From: Duganella flavida | Lineage (GTDB): Bacteria > Pseudomonadota > Gammaproteobacteria > Burkholderiales > Burkholderiaceae_D | Length of the DNA: 64,000 nucleotides | NCBI RefSeq assembly: GCF_009857445.1 | Contig: NZ_WWCN01000005.1 | Location: 186,001-250,000 of the forward strand | Direction of reading: 5' to 3' | Part shown: one piece after another, positions 1-9,863 of the stretch | Position numbering within the stretch: position 1 is the stretch's first letter | Layout of the letters: the number at the start of each line of letters is the position of its first letter | Position numbers and translations under genes: made by a program | The notes under the pieces: model-generated | Told to the model about the DNA's origin: nothing | The model's input: the letters and a program-made list of their open reading frames with translations, nothing else | The model's database searches: none

Positions 1-543
1 GGTCAGCTCCGCATCCAGCAATGCCAAATCCGCATAGAGTTGAGGTGCTACCACGCCCATCTTTGTGGTAGCGCCGGTGGTCACGATGGCGATGTTGGTG
101 ACCTCCGATCCGGTTCCAGCAGTGGTCGGAATCTGCACCAGCGGTAGCCGCTTGCCCTTCACATTACCGATGCCGTAGATGGCGTTGATGGGCTGCTCGC
201 TGTCTGCCAGCACAGCAATCAGCTTGGCGACATCCATCGAACTGCCGCCACCCAGGCCGATGATGATGTCGGCATGGAACGCCCGTGCCGCCGCTACCGC
301 TTCCAGTACCACCGCCTCGGGCGGATCGGCCATCACCTTTGAATAGATCTCCACCGCCAGTCCCGCTGCCTGCAAACTAGCAGCCGGCACATCCACCAGC
401 CCGGTCCGCAGGAAGCCGGGATCTGTCACTAGCAGGGCACGCCGGGCATCCGGGAAACGCTGCGCGACGTGCTCGCCGAGACGCTTGGCCGCGCCCAGCT
501 CAGAGACGATCTGAGACACAGTACTGAAAGCAAAACCGGTCAT
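1..543 (-). CDS. Iron-containing alcohol dehydrogenase (3' part outside the window)
   Basis: Read on the minus strand from the ATG at 543 to the window edge, this gives 181 residues without a stop, so the C-terminal half is missing. The N-terminal dinucleotide-binding half of group III Fe-dependent alcohol dehydrogenases is clear: the GGGSSMDVAK nucleotide-binding motif lies near residue 97 and TTAGTGSEVT near residue 140. Family members oxidise or reduce small alcohols and aldehydes with NAD(P) in the cytoplasm. The Fe-ligand His residues would be in the absent part, so substrate class and metal binding cannot be judged. It is divergent from the TSUP permease gene. Family assignment is firm; substrate is unknown. 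Confidence 0.9.
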   Translation of the reverse strand, partial: MTGFAFSTVSQIVSELGAAKRLGEHVAQRFPDARRALLVTDPGFLRTGLVDVPAASLQAAGLAVEIYSKVMADPPEAVVLEAVAAARAFHADIIIGLGGGSSMDVAKLIAVLADSEQPINAIYGIGNVKGKRLPLVQIPTTAGTGSEVTNIAIVTTGATTKMGVVAPQLYADLALLDAELT

Positions 544-666
544 GACGGCATCCGTTTAAAGGTGGATTTCACCGCCTAGCTTACTCCAAGCCATGCCGGA
601 TCCGCATAAGCCCGCGTAGATTTCTTCCGTACAATAGAGCCTTTGCAAGCTAAGAAAGACGGGATC

Positions 667-1431
667 ATGGTGGACTTCTGGGTGTTGGGTGTGGCCGCGT
701 TTGGCGCAGGTTTGGTCGATGCGGTGGTTGGCGGAGGAGGGCTGATCCAGTTGCCGACCATGTTCACGGTGTTCCCGAACATGGCCCCGGCCACGCTGAT
801 CGGCACCAATAAGCTGGCCAGCATCTTCGGCACCAGCGTGGCGGCTGTCAGCTACGCGCGTCGCGTGGCAATCGCCTGGACGGTGGCAACGCCTGCCGCA
901 TTGGCGGCGCTGGTATTCGCCTTCCTCGGCGCATACACGGTAACCAAGGTGTCGGCTGACTTCATGCGGATTGCCCTGCCGATCGTGCTGCTGGCTGTAG
1001 CCATCTACACCTTTGCCAAGAAGGACTTCGGCAGCGTACACGCACCGATTCACTCGGGCACCAAGGAGCAGTCGCTGGCGCTGGTAGTCGGCGCGGCCAT
1101 CGGTTTCTACGACGGCTTCTTTGGCCCGGGCACCGGCAGCTTCCTGGTGTTCCTGTTCGTGCGCGTGTTTGGCTTTGACTTCCTCGGCGCTTCGGCTGTG
1201 GCCAAGATCGTCAACGTCGCATGCAACTTTGCTGCGCTGGTGTGGTTTGGCTACAGTGGCCACTTGATTTGGGAACTGGGCCTGACAATGGCTGTCTGCC
1301 AGATCGCGGGCTCCTTGATCGGTTCACGCATGGCAATGAAGCACGGTAGTGGTTTCGTACGTAAGCTATTCCTTGTGGTGGTGTCTGTACTTATTGTTAA
1401 GACCGGTCACGATGCGTGGTTGCGTTGGTGA
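667..1431 (+). CDS. TSUP (TauE/SafE, former DUF81) family permease
   Basis: A 254-residue hydrophobic protein with about eight membrane segments and the TSUP signature: an N-terminal GAGLVDAVVGGGGLIQLP stretch and a second FYDGFFGPGTGSF repeat near the middle, which is the internal duplication of the family. These proteins are inner-membrane transporters, often for sulfite, sulfoacetate or other organosulfur anions. The ATG at 667 is preferred because it follows a purine-rich AAGACGGG; an upstream in-frame TTG at 643 would add eight residues with no better ribosome site. Transcription probably ends at the hairpin just downstream. Substrate cannot be read from the sequence. Confidence 0.85.
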   Translation: MVDFWVLGVAAFGAGLVDAVVGGGGLIQLPTMFTVFPNMAPATLIGTNKLASIFGTSVAAVSYARRVAIAWTVATPAALAALVFAFLGAYTVTKVSADFMRIALPIVLLAVAIYTFAKKDFGSVHAPIHSGTKEQSLALVVGAAIGFYDGFFGPGTGSFLVFLFVRVFGFDFLGASAVAKIVNVACNFAALVWFGYSGHLIWELGLTMAVCQIAGSLIGSRMAMKHGSGFVRKLFLVVVSVLIVKTGHDAWLRW

Positions 1432-1434
1432 TAC

Positions 1435-1450
1435 TGTTTCACGTGGAACA
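1435..1450. promoter_or_regulatory. parS: parS centromere site 1
   Basis: TGTTTCACGTGGAACA. Its reverse complement, TGTTCCACGTGAAACA, matches the chromosomal ParB-binding consensus TGTTNCACGTGAAACA at every fixed position. It lies 4 nt after the TSUP stop and 2.8 kb from parAB, as expected for origin-proximal parS sites nucleating ParB. Confidence 0.95.
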
Positions 1451-1458
1451 TTAGTAAA

Positions 1459-1482
1459 GGGGCACATCAGTGCCCTTTTTTC
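1459..1482 (+). terminator. Rho-independent terminator after the TSUP gene
   Basis: GGGCAC, four-base loop ATCA, GTGCCC, then seven T residues. It sits exactly between the two parS sites. Confidence 0.85.
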
Positions 1483-1484
1483 AT

Positions 1485-1500
1485 TGTTTCACGTGGAACA
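1485..1500. promoter_or_regulatory. parS: parS centromere site 2
   Basis: An identical 16-bp copy of site 1 in the same orientation, 50 bp downstream of it and about 90 bp before mnmG. It matches the ParB-binding consensus on the reverse strand. Confidence 0.95.
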
Positions 1501-1548
1501 CAGTAAAGAATATTTTTGCCTAAAAAAGTCGCAGCATCAAAAAAACTC

Positions 1549-1554
1549 TATAAT
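1549..1554 (+). promoter_or_regulatory. Probable -10 element for mnmG
   Basis: A perfect TATAAT stands 34 nt before the mnmG ATG. No convincing -35 hexamer is seen at the usual distance, so this is a partial promoter call. The region downstream of parS2 is A-rich. Confidence 0.4.
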
Positions 1555-1588
1555 CTGTACTTGATCCCTTCGCTTTAAACTTTCCACC

Positions 1589-3514
1589 ATGTTATTTCCT
1601 ACGAATTTCGACGTCATCGTTGTCGGCGGTGGACACGCCGGTACCGAGGCCGCCCTTGCTTCTGCCCGTATGGGACAGAAGACGCTGCTGCTCACCCACA
1701 ACATTGAGACGCTAGGCCAGATGTCGTGCAATCCATCCATCGGCGGTATCGGCAAAGGCCATCTGGTCAAAGAAGTCGATGCCTTGGGCGGCGCTATGGC
1801 GATCGCTACCGATGAATCGGGCATCCAGTTCCGCATCCTGAATTCCTCCAAAGGCCCTGCTGTGCGCGCGACTCGCGCCCAGGCCGATCGTATCTTGTAC
1901 AAGGCCGCGATCCGTTCGCGCCTGGAAAACCAGCCTAACCTGTGGCTGTTCCAGCAGGCTGTAGACGACTTGATGGTGGAGGGCGACCGCGTAGTCGGCG
2001 CCGTCACCCAGATCGGCCTGAAGTTTGCCGCACAAGCCGTGGTGCTGACCGCCGGTACTTTCCTCGACGGTAAAATCCACGTTGGCCTGAACAACTACTC
2101 GGGCGGCCGTGCCGGTGATCCGCCAGCCGTTTCGCTGTCGGCCCGCCTGAAAGAACTGAAGCTGCCGCAAGGTCGCCTGAAGACCGGTACGCCGCCACGC
2201 ATCGATGGCCGCAGCATGGACTTCTCGCAAATGACCGAGCAGCCGGGCGACCTGGACCCAGTGCCAGTGTTCTCGGTGATGGGCAATGCTGACATGCACC
2301 CTGAACAGATGCCGTGCTGGGTAACCCACACCAACCAGAAAACCCACGACATTATCCGTGGTGGCCTGGACCGCAGCCCGATGTACACCGGGGTCATCGA
2401 AGGTGTCGGCCCGCGCTATTGCCCTTCGATTGAAGACAAGATTCACCGTTTCGCGTCCAAGGAATCGCACCAGATCTTCCTCGAACCGGAGGGCCTGACC
2501 ACCAACGAGTTCTATCCAAACGGCATCTCAACCAGCCTGCCATTCGATGTGCAGATTGAGTTGGTACGCTCGATGAAGGGTATGGAAAACGCCCACATCT
2601 TGCGTCCGGGCTACGCCATTGAATACGATTATTTCGACCCGCGCGGCCTGAAAGCATCGCTGGAAACCAAGGCCATCAACGGTCTGTTCTTCGCCGGCCA
2701 GATCAACGGCACCACCGGTTACGAAGAAGCGGCAGCCCAAGGTTTGCTGGCAGGCGTCAACGCCGCACTGCAAACCCAGGGCAAAGAAGCCTGGACGCCA
2801 GCGCGTTCGGAAGCCTACCTCGGCGTGATGGTCGACGACCTCGTCACCCAAGGCGTGATGGAGCCGTACCGCATGTTCACCAGCCGGGCCGAGTATCGCT
2901 TGAGCCTGCGTGAAGATAACGCCGACATGCGCCTGACCGAAATCGGCCGCAAATTGGGCGTGGTTGGCGACGCGCAGTGGGAATCCTTCGATCGCAAACG
3001 CGAGTCGGTGGCCAAGGAACTGGAACGCTTGCGCTCCACGTGGGTGAACCCACGTATCCTGGAAGCCGCTGAATCCGAGCGCGTGATTGGCCAGGCCATC
3101 GAGCGTGAATACTCGCTGGCCGACCTGCTGCGCCGTCCGGGCGTGGAGTACGACAAGCTGATGACGCTGAAAGGTGTGGACGGCCGCGAGCTGGCCGGCC
3201 CTGGCGAAAGCGATGCTGCGGTCAAAGAACAGATCGAAATCCAGCTCAAATATTCGGGCTACATCGATCGCCAGACCAAGGAAGTAGAGCGCCACGAGCA
3301 CTACGAAAACCTGAAATTGCCGGAAGGTTTCAACTATCTGGACATCACCGCGCTGTCGGTGGAAGTGCGCCAGAAGTTGCACGCGCAGCGTCCGGAAACC
3401 TTGGGCCAGGCATCGCGTATTTCGGGCGTGACCCCGGCGGCGATTTCGCTGCTGCTGGTGCATTTGAAGAAAGCCGGTTTCGGCGGTTTTGTAAATAAAG
3501 AAGAGGCAGCATGA
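1589..3514 (+). CDS. mnmG: tRNA uridine-5-carboxymethylaminomethyl modification enzyme MnmG (GidA)
   Basis: 641 residues, close to the usual 620-650. MnmG works with MnmE to install the cmnm5 group on U34 of several tRNAs, using FAD, NADH, methylene-THF and glycine or ammonium. The FAD-binding [10 protein letters not shown] is at residues 13-22, followed by the conserved [16 protein letters not shown] with its catalytic-region cysteine and by the [10 protein letters not shown] loop. The C-terminal helical domain that contacts MnmE ends with [21 protein letters not shown]. It overlaps rsmG by 4 nt (ATGA), so the two are translationally coupled. The neighbouring parS sites and parAB fit the classic origin-proximal location of gidA. 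Confidence 0.98.
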   Translation: MLFPTNFDVIVVGGGHAGTEAALASARMGQKTLLLTHNIETLGQMSCNPSIGGIGKGHLVKEVDALGGAMAIATDESGIQFRILNSSKGPAVRATRAQADRILYKAAIRSRLENQPNLWLFQQAVDDLMVEGDRVVGAVTQIGLKFAAQAVVLTAGTFLDGKIHVGLNNYSGGRAGDPPAVSLSARLKELKLPQGRLKTGTPPRIDGRSMDFSQMTEQPGDLDPVPVFSVMGNADMHPEQMPCWVTHTNQKTHDIIRGGLDRSPMYTGVIEGVGPRYCPSIEDKIHRFASKESHQIFLEPEGLTTNEFYPNGISTSLPFDVQIELVRSMKGMENAHILRPGYAIEYDYFDPRGLKASLETKAINGLFFAGQINGTTGYEEAAAQGLLAGVNAALQTQGKEAWTPARSEAYLGVMVDDLVTQGVMEPYRMFTSRAEYRLSLREDNADMRLTEIGRKLGVVGDAQWESFDRKRESVAKELERLRSTWVNPRILEAAESERVIGQAIEREYSLADLLRRPGVEYDKLMTLKGVDGRELAGPGESDAAVKEQIEIQLKYSGYIDRQTKEVERHEHYENLKLPEGFNYLDITALSVEVRQKLHAQRPETLGQASRISGVTPAAISLLLVHLKKAGFGGFVNKEEAA

Positions 3515-4161
3515 AGGTGTTTAACCGCGAAGTAGTAGCGGATGTTCTGAAACAAGGCATCAAACAGCTGCCGTTGGAGCTGAGCGAGGTACAGGTAGAA
3601 AAGCTGCTGGACTACCTGCACCTGCTGAACAAGTGGAACTCGGTCTACAACCTGACCTCAGTGCGTGATCCATTGGAAATGGTGAAACTGCACTTGCTGG
3701 ACTCGCTGACCGCTGTGCCTGCATTCAAGGATGCGGCCAACGTGCTGGACGTGGGAGCAGGGGGCGGCTTGCCGGGCATGGTGCTGGCGATCAGCCGCCC
3801 GGACATGAAAGTGTCGATGATCGACACGGTGCACAAGAAGACCGCCTTCCTCAACCAGGTGAAGGCGGAGCTGGAGCTGGGCAATGTGACGGTGTACACC
3901 AAGAAGGTGCAGGAGCTGGAAGTGAAGACGAAATTCGACGTCATTACTTCGCGGGCGTTCGCAGACCTGTCGGACTTCCTCAACTGGTCCGGGCACCTGC
4001 TGCAAGAGGGCGGGCAATTCATCGCCTTGAAAGGGACGGCGCCGGCAGAGGAGCGAGAGCGACTGCCAGCCCCCTGGAAAGTGCAGAAATTAGAGCCTTT
4101 GGCAGTGCCAGGGCTGGACGCAGAGCGTCATCTGGTTTTCATCAAAGCCGAAACTGCATAA
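3511..4161 (+). CDS. rsmG: 16S rRNA (guanine527-N7)-methyltransferase RsmG (GidB)
   Basis: 216 residues with the RsmG fold. The SAM-binding [11 protein letters not shown] motif is near residue 75 and the acidic [12 protein letters not shown] strand follows; the N-terminal [17 protein letters not shown] segment is typical. It methylates N7 of G527 in 16S rRNA; loss gives low-level streptomycin resistance in other bacteria. The start overlaps the mnmG stop (ATGA) behind the purine-rich AAGAAGAGG. The stop codon lies inside the first, imperfect unit of the 9-bp array that fills the gap to parA. Confidence 0.97.
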   Translation: MKVFNREVVADVLKQGIKQLPLELSEVQVEKLLDYLHLLNKWNSVYNLTSVRDPLEMVKLHLLDSLTAVPAFKDAANVLDVGAGGGLPGMVLAISRPDMKVSMIDTVHKKTAFLNQVKAELELGNVTVYTKKVQELEVKTKFDVITSRAFADLSDFLNWSGHLLQEGGQFIALKGTAPAEERERLPAPWKVQKLEPLAVPGLDAERHLVFIKAETA

Positions 4162-4243
4162 ACGGTTTATACGGTATAAATGGTTTATATCGTATAAATA
4201 GTATAAACGGTATAAATCGTTTATACAGTTTATATCGTATAAA
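4157..4243. repeat. Array of nine TTTATA/TATAAA hexamers at exact 9-bp period upstream of parA
   Basis: Perfect hexamers begin at 4166, 4175, 4184, 4193, 4202, 4211, 4220, 4229 and 4238, each exactly 9 bp after the last; a degenerate CATAAA begins at 4157. In order they read TTTATA, TATAAA, TTTATA, TATAAA, TATAAA, TATAAA, TTTATA, TTTATA, TATAAA. The two words are reverse complements. The 3-bp spacers are CGG, TGG, TCG, TAG, CGG, TCG, CAG and TCG, i.e. pyrimidine-N-G throughout. The array fills the rsmG-parA gap and ends 31 bp before the parA ATG, so it must contain or overlap the parA promoter. The TATAAA words resemble -10 elements. Function is unknown; an operator array or an unwinding region are both possible. 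Confidence 0.95.
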
Positions 4244-4273
4244 TCAATAGCTTCAACACACGATAAGAAATAC

Positions 4274-5044
4274 ATGGCAAAAATTTTTTGCGTAGCAAAT
4301 CAAAAGGGTGGCGTAGGTAAAACTACCACGACTGTTAACCTCGCCGCCGGTTTGGCAAAACTGGACCAGCGCGTATTGCTGGTCGACCTCGACCCACAGG
4401 GCAATGCCACGATGGGCGCAGGCATCAACAAAGCAGGACTGAAAGCATCGACCTACGAGGTTATGCTGGGCACGGCGGACGTAGCAGCTGCACGCCAGCG
4501 TTCCGAGCCCGGCCACTTCGACGTGCTGCCGTCCAACCGCGAACTGGCTGGTGCGGAAGTGGAGATGGTGGAACTGGACAACCGCGAGCGCCGCCTGAAG
4601 GACGCGCTGGCCGCTGTGGATAAAGAGTACGATTTCATTTTGATCGACTGCCCGCCGGCGCTGTCGATGCTGACGCTGAACGGCCTGTGCGCCGCGCACG
4701 GCGTGATCATCCCGATGCAGTGCGAGTACTACGCGCTGGAAGGTTTGTCCGATCTGGTCAACACCATCAAGAAGGTGCACGCCAACCTGAACCCGGACCT
4801 GAAGATCATCGGCCTGCTGCGCGTGATGTTCGATCCGCGCATGACGCTGTCGCAGCAAGTGTCGGCCCAGCTCGAGCAGCACTTCGGCGACAAGGTCTTC
4901 AAGACCATCATCCCGCGCAACGTGCGTCTGGCCGAAGCGCCGTCGTACGGCGTGCCGGGCGTCACCTTCGATCCGACCTCCAAGGGTGCACAGGCGTACA
5001 TCGCCTTCGGCGCCGAGATGGTCAAGCGCATCAAAAAAATGTAA
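4274..5044 (+). CDS. parA: Chromosome partitioning ATPase ParA (Soj)
   Basis: 256 residues, the usual length of chromosomal ParA. The deviant Walker A KGGVGKTTT is at residues 11-19 with both lysines (K11, K16); the A' box DLDPQGNATMG and Walker B LIDCPPALS follow. ATP-bound dimers coat the nucleoid non-specifically, and ParB-parS complexes ride on their gradient to segregate the origin. No N-terminal helix-turn-helix is present, so this is the short Soj type that does not itself look like a repressor. The hexamer array lies immediately upstream. parB follows after 9 nt, and the two parS sites lie 2.8 kb upstream. Confidence 0.97.
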   Translation: MAKIFCVANQKGGVGKTTTTVNLAAGLAKLDQRVLLVDLDPQGNATMGAGINKAGLKASTYEVMLGTADVAAARQRSEPGHFDVLPSNRELAGAEVEMVELDNRERRLKDALAAVDKEYDFILIDCPPALSMLTLNGLCAAHGVIIPMQCEYYALEGLSDLVNTIKKVHANLNPDLKIIGLLRVMFDPRMTLSQQVSAQLEQHFGDKVFKTIIPRNVRLAEAPSYGVPGVTFDPTSKGAQAYIAFGAEMVKRIKKM

Positions 5045-5053
5045 GGCAGAGAC

Positions 5054-5923
5054 ATGGCAACTAAAAAACTCAAAGGCTTGGGTCGCGGCCTCGACGCGCT
5101 GCTGGGCGGTGACGGCGATCTCAACACTGCGGATGCCAACACACCGTCGGAACTGAACGTCACCCAGATGCAGGCTGGTAAATACCAGCCGCGTACCCGC
5201 ATGGACGAGGGCGGCCTGCAAGAGCTGGCCGCCTCGATCAAAACCCAGGGCATCATGCAGCCTATCCTGGTGCGCCCGATCGCCAAGGATAAATACGAGA
5301 TCATCGCCGGCGAGCGCCGTTTCCGCGCTGCGCAATTGGCCGGTCTGGAAGTGCTCCCGGTGTTGGTGCGCGATGTAGACGACCAGGCCGCCGCCGCAAT
5401 GGCGCTGATCGAAAACATGCAGCGGGAGGATTTGAATCCGCTGGAAGAGGCGCAGGGTATCCATCGCCTGATTACCGATTTCAGTTTTACCCACGAGCAG
5501 GCCGCCACTGCGGTGGGCCGTTCGCGCAGTGCGGTGTCCAACTTGCTGCGCCTGATGAACCTGGCATCGCCGGTGCAAACCATGCTGATGGCCGGCGATA
5601 TCGACATGGGCCACGCGCGCGCGCTGCTGTCGGTGGATGCCGCGACCCAGATCAACCTCGCCAACATGGTGGTCGCCAAGCGCTTGTCGGTGCGTGAAAC
5701 CGAAAAGCTGGTGGCCAGGACCTTGGAAGAGTTGAAGTCGTCGCCAAAAGAAGCACGGGCCAAGGAAAAGTCGGGCGACATCGTCCGCCTGGAAGAAGAG
5801 CTGTCCGACGCCCTGGCCACCCCGGTGGTGTTCAAGATGGGTACCAAAGGACGCGGCCAGATGATCATCGACTTTGCCGACCTCGACATCCTTGACGGCG
5901 TCCTCGCCCGCCTGCGCGCTTAA
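5054..5923 (+). CDS. parB: Chromosome partitioning protein ParB (Spo0J, CTP switch)
   Basis: 289 residues. The N-terminal GRGLDALLGG segment is the ParA-contacting tail. It is followed by the ParB/Srx CTPase domain with YQPRTRMDEGGLQELAASI, the CTP-binding GERRFRAAQ and ENMQREDLNP. The central helix-turn-helix (FTHEQAATAVGRSRSAVSNLLRL) recognises parS, and the C-terminal segment from about residue 240 should dimerise. It loads on the two parS copies found at 1435 and 1485. It forms an operon with parA (9-nt gap). No clear terminator follows it before the glycosidase gene. Confidence 0.97.
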   Translation: MATKKLKGLGRGLDALLGGDGDLNTADANTPSELNVTQMQAGKYQPRTRMDEGGLQELAASIKTQGIMQPILVRPIAKDKYEIIAGERRFRAAQLAGLEVLPVLVRDVDDQAAAAMALIENMQREDLNPLEEAQGIHRLITDFSFTHEQAATAVGRSRSAVSNLLRLMNLASPVQTMLMAGDIDMGHARALLSVDAATQINLANMVVAKRLSVRETEKLVARTLEELKSSPKEARAKEKSGDIVRLEEELSDALATPVVFKMGTKGRGQMIIDFADLDILDGVLARLRA

Positions 5924-6002
5924 ACTAGTTGAATTAACTCTGGGAAATTAGTTATAAAATACGATATACTTATTTGGCAACATTCTCTAATGGATAAGAT
6001 GA

Positions 6003-8120
6003 ATGCCGAAAAGTGTATTGTTAAAGGCGCTGTGCGCCGGTGCAGCCGCATTGCTGCTGCATGGCCACGCCCTGGCAGCGGCCGGCGCCACCTTTATTTC
6101 CCAGAGCGTGCCCCACACCATGCAGGTGGGGAAGACCTATTCGGTTTCCGTCACCTATAAAAACACCGGCACCACCAAATGGACCAGCGGCCAGTACCGT
6201 CTCGGGGCGCTGCGTCCCCAAGACAACGGCCGCTGGGGAAGCGCGCGCGTCGACTTGCCGCCGGGAGTGGAAGTCGCGCCGAATGCTGAGTACACCTTTA
6301 CCTTCGACGTCGCCGTCAGTGACGCGCGTTCCTGCGACGCCACCGCTAATGCGCAAATGCGCGATTGCTATTTCCAATGGGGCCTGGTGCAGGAATACGT
6401 GCAGTGGCTCGACTCTGGTGCCAGCACGCTGGTGGAGTTGTTCAACGCGCCGGCAGTCCGTTCGCTGGCGCCGCCCATTGCACCGCCGGTAACCGTTGAT
6501 CCGGCCGCGTTCAGCGCCGCCAGCTTCCGCGGCGCCAACGTACTGATGCAAACCTACGAAGACAACCGCCTGTGCGACCACACGGCCTGGCTGCCGGAAG
6601 GCACCGATGCCGACGCCATCATCGACCATGCGGTGACCATGGGCCTGAACGTGCTGCGCATGGCAGTGATCTTGCCGCCCAAAACTCCGGGCGCGCCGGC
6701 CGACTGGATCCCGGCCAGTTCGCGCTACCAGAATGTGTGCGCCGATCCTGGCAAGAAAGAGTGGGGCGCTGAAACCAGCAGCACCGTGCTGACCCGTGGC
6801 GTGATCACCAAGGTGCAGTCCTTCATGGACAAGGCCGATGCCGCCGGGCTGAAGGTGATCCTGGTGCTGGACGGCTACACCAAGTACGACGCCAACTGCT
6901 ATTGGAAGAAAAGCTTCCTCGACGTGCGCGACAGCGCCGACGCTTTCATCAAGGCCTTCAAGTCGCACCATGCCTTGCTGGCCTGGGACATCATGAACGA
7001 GCCGATGTGGAACGCACTGGCCTTCGACTGCCTGCATGCGGACAGCGACTACGCTTCGGTGGTGCGCGCGGTCGACTCCATGTACAACCTGGTGCGCGCC
7101 AACGATGGAGTGCATCCGACCACGGTCGGCGAAGCCCAGCTGCCACTGCTCAAATATTGGAAAGACATTTCCTCGTTCGCCAGCCCGCACTTATATATAG
7201 CGGCCAACAGCCGCGACAGCGCCAGCCTGGAACAAGTCAACTTTGTCGAGAGCGCCGCGCTACGCGAGATGCGCCGTGAATATGGCAGCGCCGTGCCGCT
7301 GGTGATCGGCGAGTTCGGCAGTGCCGACCCGGACGAGAATTTCAACGCCGACTATTACCAGCGCTTCCTCGATGGCCTCGCAGTGGCCGACCACGGATTC
7401 ATGCTGTGGTCGCTGTCGCCCAGCCCCAACCAGCAAGGCTACTCGGTGTTGACGCCGGATGGCCAACTCAAGCCGGCAGGCAAACTGGTGCAGCGCGCGC
7501 GCTGGACGCCGGTGGTGCAGCAGTTGTACATGGCGTATCTCGGTTTCCCGGCCGATCCGGCCGGACTGGCAAATTTTGCCACGCAGTTGGACGATCTTGC
7601 TGCTGACATGCGCCGCCGTGGCCTGGTCTTGCAGCCAACCATGGCCGCCGTGCTGGAGGCGTATCGCACCGAACCGGTCATGCGCCAGATGCTGGACGGA
7701 CTGTATGCCAGTGCGCCCTTCAAGGACCGCTACACGCCCGACCGTACGGCGGCCTATGTCCAGCAAATCTATCTCAACTTGTTCAACCGCCAGCCGGATG
7801 TCGACGGCCTGCTGTATTGGAGTGACAACCTCAACTACTTCGGCCTGGAAAAAGCGCAGGCGGTGGCGGCCATCTATGTTGGTGGCCAGGGCGCTACCAG
7901 CGTACAAGGCAAACGCGATGCCGCCACCGGCAGTAAAAAAGCAGCGCTGGCAACCGCCTTCACTGCCAGCCTGAACACGCCACAGCGCCGCAATTGCTAC
8001 GCAGGCAACAATGCGGTGACGGTCGGGCGCGCCTTGCTGACCCCGGTAAGCGCCGACACCGACGTCTCACTCTACCCCTCGCGCGTCGAGGCGGCCGTGG
8101 CCGAACTCTGCGGTTTTTGA
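6003..8120 (+). CDS. Secreted GH5-type glycoside hydrolase with NBR1-Ig-like and DUF4214 domains
   Basis: 705 residues with a signal peptide ending near LAAAGA (residues 1-27). Residues about 30-150 resemble the NBR1-type Ig-like domain (KNTGTTKWTSGQYRLGA, RWGSARVDLPPGVEV). A GH5/clan-A barrel follows at about 170-490: the acid/base is probably E333 in DIMNEP and the nucleophile E437 in VIGEFGS, the spacing expected for cellulase- or mannanase-type enzymes. The C-terminal 200 residues look like DUF4214 (YLNLFNRQPDVDGLLYWSDNL), common in secreted proteins of this family. It probably hydrolyses a beta-linked polysaccharide outside the cytoplasm; substrate is not determinable. The gene stands alone between parB and atpI with its own short leader. 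Confidence 0.8.
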   Translation: MPKSVLLKALCAGAAALLLHGHALAAAGATFISQSVPHTMQVGKTYSVSVTYKNTGTTKWTSGQYRLGALRPQDNGRWGSARVDLPPGVEVAPNAEYTFTFDVAVSDARSCDATANAQMRDCYFQWGLVQEYVQWLDSGASTLVELFNAPAVRSLAPPIAPPVTVDPAAFSAASFRGANVLMQTYEDNRLCDHTAWLPEGTDADAIIDHAVTMGLNVLRMAVILPPKTPGAPADWIPASSRYQNVCADPGKKEWGAETSSTVLTRGVITKVQSFMDKADAAGLKVILVLDGYTKYDANCYWKKSFLDVRDSADAFIKAFKSHHALLAWDIMNEPMWNALAFDCLHADSDYASVVRAVDSMYNLVRANDGVHPTTVGEAQLPLLKYWKDISSFASPHLYIAANSRDSASLEQVNFVESAALREMRREYGSAVPLVIGEFGSADPDENFNADYYQRFLDGLAVADHGFMLWSLSPSPNQQGYSVLTPDGQLKPAGKLVQRARWTPVVQQLYMAYLGFPADPAGLANFATQLDDLAADMRRRGLVLQPTMAAVLEAYRTEPVMRQMLDGLYASAPFKDRYTPDRTAAYVQQIYLNLFNRQPDVDGLLYWSDNLNYFGLEKAQAVAAIYVGGQGATSVQGKRDAATGSKKAALATAFTASLNTPQRRNCYAGNNAVTVGRALLTPVSADTDVSLYPSRVEAAVAELCGF

Positions 8121-8230
8121 GCCCCAGTTTGTCAAACGCATAACTCGCTTCAACTTGGTGCAAAGGCCGCTGAAATGTTTCTAAAAGCGTCTCATTCGTG
8201 CACTAAATGCTCTGCTGCGGTGCAGCATGT

Positions 8231-8260
8231 TTGACGTGATACAGGAAAGACACATATAAT
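8231..8260 (+). promoter_or_regulatory. Sigma-70 promoter of the atp operon
   Basis: TTGACG (8231-8236), an 18-bp spacer and a perfect TATAAT (8255-8260), about 40 nt before atpI. A small inverted repeat (TGCTGC GGT GCAGCA, 8213-8227) touches the upstream edge of the -35 and could bind a regulator. Confidence 0.85.
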
Positions 8261-8301
8261 CACGCGTCTTTGGTTTAATCGGCTTTTAAGGGAGGCTCGC
8301 A

Positions 8302-8667
8302 GTGAGTAGTTCCACGAGCATCTCCCAGCCGGTGTTCCGAGTCGTCGCCCTCCAGTTTGCCATCGCAACTGGGTTTGCCTTGCTCGCCTGGAACTTGGGC
8401 GGAGTACTCAAAGCTTGGTCGGCCGCTTATGGCGGAGCAATCGCAGTCATCGGGAGCCTGATGTACGCGATTTTTGTTGCGCGCGGGGCAAATGACGCCA
8501 AAGTCGCTTTACGTGCGCATGTGCGCGCGGAAGTAATGAAGATTTTTATCACAGTAGTGCTGTTTGTGTTGGCACTAGTGTTGTTTCAGTCGGCCTCATG
8601 GTTATGGCTGATCTTGGGTTTCGCGATGTCGACCTTCGCCTACTGGCTGGCATTGCTCGCAATTTAA
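8302..8667 (+). CDS. atpI: ATP synthase subunit I
   Basis: 121 residues with four predicted membrane helices; first gene of the atp operon. AtpI assists assembly of the c-ring and is not part of the finished enzyme. The GTG start at 8302 is chosen because a strong AAGGGAGG stands 6 nt upstream. The gene lies behind the consensus promoter at 8231-8260 and 21 nt before atpB. Sequence conservation in this family is weak, so the call rests on position, size and hydrophobicity. Confidence 0.9.
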   Translation: MSSSTSISQPVFRVVALQFAIATGFALLAWNLGGVLKAWSAAYGGAIAVIGSLMYAIFVARGANDAKVALRAHVRAEVMKIFITVVLFVLALVLFQSASWLWLILGFAMSTFAYWLALLAI

Positions 8668-9483
<816 letters not shown>

Positions 9484-9524
9484 TTATTCGTTTTTAATCT
9501 TTTAGTATCTGTAGTCTTTTTTAA

Positions 9525-9821
<297 letters not shown>

Positions 9822-9863
9822 TCTGCTCCACCCTAGGAGAAACTTTTAGTTAGGAGCAAAGGT

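Noticed and set aside
4157..4250. The array as a cluster of DnaA boxes or oriC.
   Set aside because: None of the units matches TTATCCACA within two mismatches, there are no GATC or DnaA-trio features, and no dnaA gene is near.
4090..4275. Reverse-strand ORF of 61 codons over the 9-bp array, giving a three-residue-periodic peptide (LYDIN, YRL and similar).
   Set aside because: The period of 9 bp is three codons, so any frame through the array stays open and repetitive. The ORF begins at parA and ends inside rsmG, with no ribosome site.
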